The notes beneath the pieces were generated by a model. It worked only from the letters and a program-made list of their open reading frames with translations. It ran no database searches and was not told where the DNA came from. Position numbers and translations under genes: made by a program. From contig JAUNRO010000171.1 in assembly GCA_030544185.1 (NCBI GenBank), forward strand, positions 1 to 6,854: a DNA stretch of 6,854 nt, written 5' to 3'. Positions 1 through 4,315 of the stretch are shown here, in pieces; position 1 is the stretch's first letter; each line of letters opens with the position of its first letter. This DNA is from Propionibacteriaceae bacterium. GTDB lineage: Bacteria; Actinomycetota; Actinomycetes; Propionibacteriales; Propionibacteriaceae.

Positions 1-790
1 TCGAATAGCCGCGGGCGTTGACCGCGATCGGTGAGACCTGGTCATAGAGCCACCACTGGTCCGCCCGCACCGGGCGATGGAACCACATTGCGTGATCGAT
101 CGACGCCGCCTGGAAGCTCCGGTTGTCGAAGACGGGGGCGTGCGGGACGGTGGAGACGCCGAGCAGAGTGAGGTCCGAGAGGTACGCCAGGACCGCGCCG
201 TGCAGCAACGGATTGTCCGGCAACTCGCCGCTCGCCCGCACCCAGATGCGCGCATGCGCCCCGTGCGCCTTCGCCGGGATCGTCGCATCGACACCCGACG
301 AGCCGACCCAGCGTACGTCGAAGCCACCCCAGAGCTGGTCATAGAGCGCGGCGGGAGCCCCGCTGCGAACCGACATGATCTCGCTCATCTTGGGACACTC
401 GTCGGCGGGCGGCGCCTCGGGCATCGCGTCCTGGTGTTCGAGCCCGTCCTCCTGGATGTGGAACGACGCCGACATGCCCATGACGACGGTGCCGCCCTGG
501 CGGACGAGTACGCGACGGCTGGAGAAGCTCCGGCCGTCGCGCAGGTTCTCGACATCGAAGATCATGGGCTTGGTGTTGCGGCCGGGACGCAGGAAGTACG
601 CATGCATGGAATGCACGGACCGGTCGGCGGCCACCGTCCGCCCCGCCGCCATCAGCGCCTGGGCGAGAACCTGGCCGCCGAACGTGCGCTGCCGATCCGT
701 CTGTGGGTTGCGGCCACGGAACAGGTCGACCTCGATCTCCTCGAGATCCAGCAGTTCCAACAGTTCGGGGATCGAACTCAGCAGGCTCAC
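1..790 (-). CDS. tesB: Acyl-CoA thioesterase II (TesB family), 3' end cut by window edge
   Basis: This gene encodes a double hot-dog-fold thioesterase expected to hydrolyse acyl-CoA to free fatty acid and CoA in the cytoplasm. 263 codons are visible; family members are usually about 285-290 residues, so roughly the last 20-30 are missing. Family signatures I can read are FGGQVLAQAL (residues 37-46), SVHSMHAYFLRPG (58-70), a second FHIQEDG strand region (110-116), LTLLG (207-211) and the second-domain motif SIDHAMWFHRP (230-240). Asp232 in that last motif matches the catalytic Asp of E. coli TesB. The Ser/Thr of the active site should lie in the YDQVSPIAVN stretch (249-258). The catalytic Gln would lie beyond the left edge and cannot be checked. 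The GTG start is chosen because AGGAG sits five bases upstream and the N-terminus (MSLLSSIPELLELLDL) is typical. The gene follows the small membrane protein gene after 65 bases with no clear promoter or terminator, so read-through is possible. The family assignment is firm; the physiological substrate is unknown. Confidence 0.93.
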   Translation of the reverse strand, partial: MSLLSSIPELLELLDLEEIEVDLFRGRNPQTDRQRTFGGQVLAQALMAAGRTVAADRSVHSMHAYFLRPGRNTKPMIFDVENLRDGRSFSSRRVLVRQGGTVVMGMSASFHIQEDGLEHQDAMPEAPPADECPKMSEIMSVRSGAPAALYDQLWGGFDVRWVGSSGVDATIPAKAHGAHARIWVRASGELPDNPLLHGAVLAYLSDLTLLGVSTVPHAPVFDNRSFQAASIDHAMWFHRPVRADQWWLYDQVSPIAVNARGYS

Positions 791-795
791 GGTCG

Positions 796-800
796 CTCCT
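796..800 (-). promoter_or_regulatory. Ribosome binding site of the tesB-like gene
   Basis: AGGAG on the minus strand, five bases (CGACC) before a GTG codon at 790-788. It fixes the GTG as the start. A longer open frame through this region, covering 339-950, is in a different frame and does not encode TesB motifs. Confidence 0.75.
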
Positions 801-855
801 CACGGTCAGCAGGATCATCACACACCGGGAGCCGTTGGGCCCAGCACCGTCAGTC

Positions 856-1086
856 TCAGTCCACGGCGGGTGACCACCAGAACGGGGATCCGGGCTTCGC
901 GACAGCGGCCCTGATGACTCCGAACACCACGCCGAAGGCGAGGCTGGCAACGAAGAAGAAGAGCAGATCCAGATCTCCCTTGATCAGCCAAACGATCCCG
1001 CCCGCCACCAGCAGAGCTGAATATCCGAGGGCGAAGTGCATGAGGAATCGGGCGAAGAAGTTGCCGGGGTTCTTGAGGTCTCGCAT
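856..1086 (-). CDS. Small two-helix membrane protein of unknown function
   Basis: A 76-residue protein beginning MRDLKNPGNFFARFL. Two hydrophobic stretches, about residues 12-35 and 41-63, are separated by a short KGDLD turn and read as a membrane hairpin. The C-terminal tail after residue 63 carries KPGSPFWWSPAVD, with a double tryptophan that could sit at the membrane interface. There is no cysteine and no cleavable signal sequence that I recognise. The ATG at 1086 is chosen over an in-frame ATG 36 bases upstream because a perfect AGGAGG lies seven bases before it. The gene follows the candidate peptide gene by 25 bases on the same strand, so the two are probably co-transcribed, and tesB follows after 65 bases. 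I do not recognise the family. In this context an immunity, accessory or stress-response membrane protein is possible, but that is inference. Codon use and the strong ribosome binding site make it very likely a real gene. Confidence 0.8.
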   Translation of the reverse strand: MRDLKNPGNFFARFLMHFALGYSALLVAGGIVWLIKGDLDLLFFFVASLAFGVVFGVIRAAVAKPGSPFWWSPAVD

Positions 1087-1093
1087 GGAATTC

Positions 1094-1099
1094 CCTCCT
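1094..1099 (-). promoter_or_regulatory. Strong ribosome binding site of the small membrane protein gene
   Basis: AGGAGG (within TAGGAGGGAATTCC) on the minus strand, seven bases before the ATG at 1086. It is the strongest Shine-Dalgarno sequence I found in the window and decides the start of the 76-residue membrane protein. It lies in the 25-base gap after the stop codon of the upstream peptide gene. Confidence 0.8.
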
Positions 1100-1111
1100 A
1101 GCTTGTGGGTC

Positions 1112-1252
1112 TCAGCAGGCATCGTTGAAATTGGGCATCAGTCCGAGCAGTCCCATGCCGACCGCGCACGCCCAAGCGGCCGGGCCGCTGAACGGGGCGC
1201 ACCGGCGCTCGCACTGTGATTCAAAGCTAGGAATCACCCGGGTGCGTGTCAT
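1112..1252 (-). CDS. Candidate small cysteine-containing hydrophobic peptide
   Basis: A 46-codon open frame starting MTRTRVIPSFESQCERRC and ending NFNDAC. Four cysteines fall at residues 14, 18, 29 and 46. The N-terminal third is charged (Arg 3, 5, 16, 17; Glu 11, 15). Residues 23-40 (GPAAWACAVGMGLLGLMP) are uncharged and hydrophobic, enough for one membrane helix or for a secreted amphiphilic core. The final residue is cysteine. The ATG at 1252 is chosen because GGAAGG lies just upstream, though the spacing is short (three bases). The frame stays open to an in-frame ATG at 1333, which would give a 73-residue precursor with a Ser/Thr-rich leader but has no ribosome binding site. It sits 25 bases before the strongly initiated membrane protein gene and downstream of a two-component system on the same strand. 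It could be a peptide signal, a bacteriocin-like or modified peptide, or a one-helix membrane protein. No modification enzyme or exporter is in the window. It may also be non-coding. Confidence 0.45.
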   Translation of the reverse strand: MTRTRVIPSFESQCERRCAPFSGPAAWACAVGMGLLGLMPNFNDAC

Positions 1253-1267
1253 CGTCCTTCCGGTCGT

Positions 1268-1282
1268 CCGATCGGCTATCGG
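1268..1282 (-). promoter_or_regulatory. Small inverted repeat just upstream of the peptide gene
   Basis: CCGAT-CGGCT-ATCGG on the plus strand, a five-base-pair stem with a five-base loop. It includes the eight-base palindrome CCGATCGG (1268-1275). It ends 16 bases before the candidate peptide start at 1252 and 3 bases before the GGAAGG. It could be an operator half-site pair or a weak hairpin affecting translation. It is short enough to be chance in GC-rich DNA. Confidence 0.25.
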
Positions 1283-1350
1283 CAGGGAGGATATAGACCA
1301 GTCGGAACCCGCGCTCGTGCTGCTCTCGCCCATCGGGTTGTCGGCGAGTA

Positions 1351-1384
1351 ATGCGAGCGCGATCGCGACATCACATGCGAACGC
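1351..1384 (-). repeat. Direct repeat pair in the spacer after the response regulator gene
   Basis: Two ten-base copies, 9/10 identical (plus strand ATGCGAGCGC at 1351-1360 and ATGCGAACGC at 1375-1384; minus strand GCGYTCGCAT), have starts spaced 24 bases apart. A shorter third copy, ATGCGAG, lies at 1424-1430. A ten-base palindrome, CGCGATCGCG (1358-1367), overlaps the first copy. The repeats lie in the 186-base spacer between the regulator stop and the candidate peptide gene, about 100-175 bases before the peptide start. That is a plausible place for binding sites of the adjacent NarL-type regulator. I found no convincing -35/-10 pair in this spacer, so the promoter assignment stays open. 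Confidence 0.35.
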
Positions 1385-1438
1385 CCCCAGTGGATGGGAT
1401 CTGTGCGTCCTGTTCCCACGACTATGCGAGATCTAGAC

Positions 1439-2122
1439 TCAACGTCCCAGGACCCCGTTCTGATATCCCCAGATGACCATGCCGACGCGATCGGTGCAGT
1501 CAAGTTTGGCGAGGATCGCGGAGACATGGCTCTTCACCGTGGGCTCGGCGATGGCGAGCCGTTTGGCGATCTGCTGGTTGGTCAACGATTCGGCTACCAA
1601 ACGCAGGACATCCATCTCCTTGGACGTCAGCGGGTTGGGCTGGAGACCTTGGTCAGCGTGGTTCGCCGGATCCGGCTCAGGGCCTTTGTATTCCAGCGTA
1701 CTGGCGACGCTGGCCGAAAAGACAATCGCGCCATGATGAACCGACCGAATGGCATCGGCGACGACTTCCGGCGCATCGTCCTTGACAAGAAATCCACTGA
1801 CGCCGGCACGCAGGGCTTGCGAGAGATATTCGTCCGGTGTGAAGGTCGTCAGAATTATGACGGGTAGGTCCGCGCGGAGATTCTTGATCATCTCGCAGGT
1901 TTCGACACCTCCCAGACCCGGCATGTGCGCATCGAGAAGGACGACGTCAACCGAATCCTGATCCTGCTCCAAGGCCTCCAGGACTTCCTGCCCGCCCTCC
2001 TTGGCCCAGGCAATGTGGATGTCGTCGAATTGCTCGAGAATCGTCGCCAGCGCGATCCGCGTGAGGAGATCGTCGTCGGCGACCCCGACAACGATCGTCT
2101 CCGTCTGACCGCCGGCGCTCAT
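1439..2122 (-). CDS. NarL/LuxR-family response regulator
   Basis: A 227-residue two-domain regulator. The receiver domain covers about residues 9-128: acidic pocket D16-D18, phosphoacceptor Asp64 in VVLLDAHMPGLGG, conserved Thr92 in ILTTFTPDEYL, and Lys114 in FLVKDD. The LuxR-type helix-turn-helix covers about 161-225 (NPLTSKEMDVLRLVAESLTN, then QQIAKRLAIAEPTVKSHVS and the LDCTDR helix end). Phosphorylation by the partner kinase should promote dimerisation and DNA binding. The ATG at 2122 overlaps the kinase stop in an ATGA arrangement, giving translational coupling and making kinase and regulator a cognate pair. The open frame extends upstream to 2437, but that part runs inside the kinase gene in another frame. 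No good Shine-Dalgarno sequence precedes the ATG, as expected for a coupled start. The target genes are not known; the peptide and membrane protein genes next downstream are the obvious candidates, by inference. All key receiver residues are present, so it should be phosphorylatable. Confidence 0.95.
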   Translation of the reverse strand: MSAGGQTETIVVGVADDDLLTRIALATILEQFDDIHIAWAKEGGQEVLEALEQDQDSVDVVLLDAHMPGLGGVETCEMIKNLRADLPVIILTTFTPDEYLSQALRAGVSGFLVKDDAPEVVADAIRSVHHGAIVFSASVASTLEYKGPEPDPANHADQGLQPNPLTSKEMDVLRLVAESLTNQQIAKRLAIAEPTVKSHVSAILAKLDCTDRVGMVIWGYQNGVLGR

Positions 2123-3336
2123 CCGTGATCCCGTCGCTGACGCCGAGGCGGAACGGTCTGTGGTTCTCGGGAAGGTATCTGGGCCGCCACGAACCATTCG
2201 CCGTCGATGTCCTTGACGTCGAGTCGGCCGGAGAGTGCATGGATCCGGTCCCTGAGGCCTCCGAGGCCGAAGCCGGACGAGGGAAGGGGCGACGCCTCGG
2301 TTGGCGGAGCAACCGGATTCGAGGCGACCACCAGCACGCTGGTCGAGTTGCCTTTGAGCGTCATGCGGACCGCACTCTTGGGACGGGCGTGGCGAGCGAT
2401 GTTCGCAGCCAACTCTCTGATGGTCATCGCCACGCATCGTCCACGGCTCGCTTCCAACGGACCGGCGCCGGCGATGTCATAGTCCTCCTTCAGGTCGAAG
2501 CCGAGGGCCCGCAACGAACTCACGGCTCGGATCCACTCGTCGATGACCTGCTGGGTCGCATGCTCCGACGTGCCGTCGTCACCGTCACGCATGAGCCGCA
2601 GAACGCCGCGCAACTCTGTCAGCGACCGACCAGCCTCACCTGCGATCCGCTCCAACCCTTCCCGGACTCCGGCCGGGGAATCGGCCGGCATCGATGCCAG
2701 CAGGCTATGGGCTGTCAAAGAGACCTGAGACATCGACGACGCCACAACGTCGTGCATATCGCGAGCACGGTCGATGCGTTCGTTGCGACGTTGCGCGTGA
2801 GCCAACTCCATCACCAGCTTCGCCTGCTCCTGGTAGACCCGCAACGTGCCGCCGACCATGGCCATCATCACGAAACTGAGATCGAACAACGCCGTTTCGA
2901 GGAGTGGCCTGCCGAACCGAGCAGCAGTGAAGATCCCGACGGCCACCACCAGAAGCACGATTCCCCGCCATCGTGGCCGGCGAGAGTTGAGGTCGAGAAG
3001 GGCCAGAAACATCAGCAGGAACGTTGCGGCCGACCCGTCCTGGTGAGCCAGGCCGACGACGGTGAACGCGATTCCGACCACGAACCAACAGGACGGATAG
3101 CGAAGGGCGAAGACTGCCGCGACCAGTCCCGCCACGTCGGCGACGAACACAACGCTCCAGAGGCTCTGGTACGTCGTCGCCAACATCAGCGCAGCCGCCA
3201 AGGCCAGAAAGCCCGCAGCAGTCACGCTTCGCCACCCGTTGGCCCGGCGGACGGGCCAGAGCTCCTGCGGCATCCCGTCGGCCGCCAGCGGGCGAGCTCC
3301 AGCACCGCCTTGAGCTCCACGCTCTGACGAGTTCAC
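2119..3336 (-). CDS. Membrane sensor histidine kinase, HisKA_3 (NarL-partner) type
   Basis: A 405-residue kinase. After a soluble N-terminus of about 35 residues come five or six hydrophobic helices (about 36-56, 58-79, 82-98, 103-117, 124-140, 149-168) with very short loops. There is no extracytoplasmic sensor domain, so it probably senses within or at the membrane. A short helix (169-190) leads to the HisKA_3 box IDRARDMHDVVASSMSQ with phosphoacceptor His195. The ATPase domain shows an N-box-like RELAANIARHA (Asn312) and a G-box GFGLGGLRDRI (355-365). The adenine-binding box is degenerate: VVASNPVAPP (336-345) stands where VxDNG is usual, a variant I associate with actinobacterial kinases. 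The C-terminus is basic (PPRRQRRDHG). The GTG at 3336 is the first start in frame; no Shine-Dalgarno precedes it, but a candidate -10 lies six bases upstream, suggesting a leaderless transcript. An internal ATG at residue 22 is the alternative start. The gene overlaps the response regulator by four bases. The signal is unknown; envelope stress or a peptide are possibilities. Confidence 0.93.
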   Translation of the reverse strand: MNSSERGAQGGAGARPLAADGMPQELWPVRRANGWRSVTAAGFLALAAALMLATTYQSLWSVVFVADVAGLVAAVFALRYPSCWFVVGIAFTVVGLAHQDGSAATFLLMFLALLDLNSRRPRWRGIVLLVVAVGIFTAARFGRPLLETALFDLSFVMMAMVGGTLRVYQEQAKLVMELAHAQRRNERIDRARDMHDVVASSMSQVSLTAHSLLASMPADSPAGVREGLERIAGEAGRSLTELRGVLRLMRDGDDGTSEHATQQVIDEWIRAVSSLRALGFDLKEDYDIAGAGPLEASRGRCVAMTIRELAANIARHARPKSAVRMTLKGNSTSVLVVASNPVAPPTEASPLPSSGFGLGGLRDRIHALSGRLDVKDIDGEWFVAAQIPSREPQTVPPRRQRRDHG

Positions 3337-3342
3337 ACCATC

Positions 3343-3372
3343 ACTCTATGCACGCGTCAGTTAAACCGTGAA
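3343..3372 (-). promoter_or_regulatory. Candidate promoter of the two-component operon, possibly leaderless
   Basis: On the minus strand, TTCACG (3372-3367, 4/6 to TTGACA), an 18-base spacer and TAGAGT (3348-3343), which fits TANNNT. The -10 is followed by six bases and then the kinase GTG at 3336, so transcription would begin at or next to the start codon. Leaderless transcripts with this geometry are common in actinobacteria. A repeated TTAACWG occurs at 3391-3385 and 3364-3358, once upstream of the -35 and once inside the spacer, and could be an operator. The 73-base gap holds no convincing terminator for the upstream PAC2 gene. Confidence 0.45.
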
Positions 3373-3409
3373 GGAGCCTGAATACTGTTAAGTCGACAAC
3401 GGGTCGGGA

Positions 3410-4315
3410 TTACCGTTCTTCTTTGCCGCCGTCGTCCTTGTCGTTCTGCTCGGCCAGGAACCGCTCGAGCTCGGCGCCGATCTCATCGGCCGTCGGGACG
3501 GGTTTGCTCGCCCGGGCCTGGTCGTATTGCCGCTCCAGTTGCGCCACGACCTCCTGCACCTCGGTCGAGGTGGCCACCTCCGTGGCGATCTCGTTCAGGT
3601 TGGTCTCGGCCTTCCCGGCGAGGTCACCGAGCGGCAGGTTCAGCCCGGTCGCGTCGTTGAGCCGGTGCAGCGCGGCGACCGTGGCCTGGAAGAACGGCGC
3701 CTGGGACAGATAGTGGGGCACGTTCACGGCCAGGCCGAGCGCATCCACTCCGATCCGACCGAGATGCAGCTCCAGATAGGAGCCGAAGCTGCCCGGCACC
3801 TCGATCCGGCCCACCCACGCCGGATTGTGAGTCTTGATGAGGTCGGGCCGCGTCGCATATTCGGTGATGAGGCTCGGGCGCGTGTGCGGCACCCCTGTCG
3901 GGATGCCCTGCGTCGATACGGCCAGCCGCACGTCGAGCCGCTCGACCAGCCCCGTCACCGCGGCCGTGGCCCGCTCCCACTGGGTGTCGGGCTCGGGGCC
4001 GGTGAACAACACGAAGTGCTCCCCGGTGGGGGCGATCACCCGGTGCATGGCCAGCAGGAACTGCTCGCTCGACTTCCACTGATCGGTGTCGAACACCATC
4101 GTCGGGCGGCGGCTGCGATAGTCGTGCAACTGATCGTGGTCGAACTCGACGAGGATCTCGGACTCGCACGTGGCCAGGATGTGTTCCGACACCGTCTGCC
4201 CGACCCGGCCCGCATCGACATAGCCGTCGAACAGGTGCACGAGCACCGGCCGGCGTCCCCTCAGGTCTTCCCACAACGAGGGGTTGAACGAGTAGAGCAG
4301 CCGGGGATCAAGCAT
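3410..4315 (-). CDS. PAC2-family protein (proteasome assembly chaperone-like)
   Basis: A 301-residue soluble protein of the PAC2 (DUF75) family, the fold of eukaryotic proteasome assembly chaperone 2 and its archaeal and actinobacterial relatives. Recognisable segments are the opening HLFDGYVDAGRVG (residues 27-39), VEFDHDQLHDYRSRRPTMVF (56-75), TGPEPDTQWERA (105-116), STQGIPTGVPHTRP (134-147), the VPGSFGSYLELHLGRIG stretch (173-189) and NVPHYLSQAPF (198-208). The C-terminal third (about 235-301) is predicted helical and highly charged, ending PTADEIGAELERFLAEQ followed by a Lys/Glu/Asp-rich tail. The biochemical role of actinobacterial PAC2 proteins is not firmly established; a chaperone link to the proteasome is suggested by family name only. 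The ATG at 4315 overlaps the end of hrpA by eight bases, indicating coupled translation. A TTG 30 bases upstream would add ten residues and is less likely. There is no sign of damage. Confidence 0.9.
   Translation of the reverse strand: MLDPRLLYSFNPSLWEDLRGRRPVLVHLFDGYVDAGRVGQTVSEHILATCESEILVEFDHDQLHDYRSRRPTMVFDTDQWKSSEQFLLAMHRVIAPTGEHFVLFTGPEPDTQWERATAAVTGLVERLDVRLAVSTQGIPTGVPHTRPSLITEYATRPDLIKTHNPAWVGRIEVPGSFGSYLELHLGRIGVDALGLAVNVPHYLSQAPFFQATVAALHRLNDATGLNLPLGDLAGKAETNLNEIATEVATSTEVQEVVAQLERQYDQARASKPVPTADEIGAELERFLAEQNDKDDGGKEER

Noticed and set aside
339..950. Minus-strand 203-codon frame overlapping tesB and the small membrane gene
   Set aside because: It is a shifted reading of tesB. 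The true frame (start GTG at 790) carries TesB motifs and a ribosome binding site.
1087..1122. Twelve extra N-terminal residues on the small membrane protein
   Set aside because: The upstream ATG lacks a ribosome binding site and its codons include the AGGAGG that serves the ATG at 1086.
77..1219. Long plus-strand open frame of 380 codons
   Set aside because: It is antisense to tesB and both small genes. Its Arg/His/Asp-rich composition is typical of a complementary-strand shadow in GC-rich DNA, and it shows no recognisable domain.
1125..1436. Plus-strand 103-codon frame across the spacer
   Set aside because: It starts at a TTG without ribosome binding site, runs antisense to the candidate peptide and has no recognisable domain or composition. 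It is most likely chance.
1397..1436. Possible terminator after the response regulator (TGGGA/TCCCA and CCCA/TGGG pairings)
   Set aside because: The stems are only four or five base pairs and no T-run follows on the minus strand, so I do not call a rho-independent terminator.
2123..2437. Longer N-terminus for the response regulator (332 residues in total)
   Set aside because: The extension lies inside the kinase gene in another frame and has no domain. The receiver domain begins properly from the ATG at 2122, which overlaps the kinase stop.
2125..3327. Plus-strand open frame of 400 codons opposite the kinase
   Set aside because: It mirrors the histidine kinase almost end to end. The minus strand carries clear H-, N- and G-box motifs, while the plus-strand product is low-complexity and Arg/His-rich.
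3395..3416. Possible terminator after the PAC2 gene (AACGG/CCGTT)
   Set aside because: A five-base-pair stem with a ten-base loop and no T-run is too weak to support.
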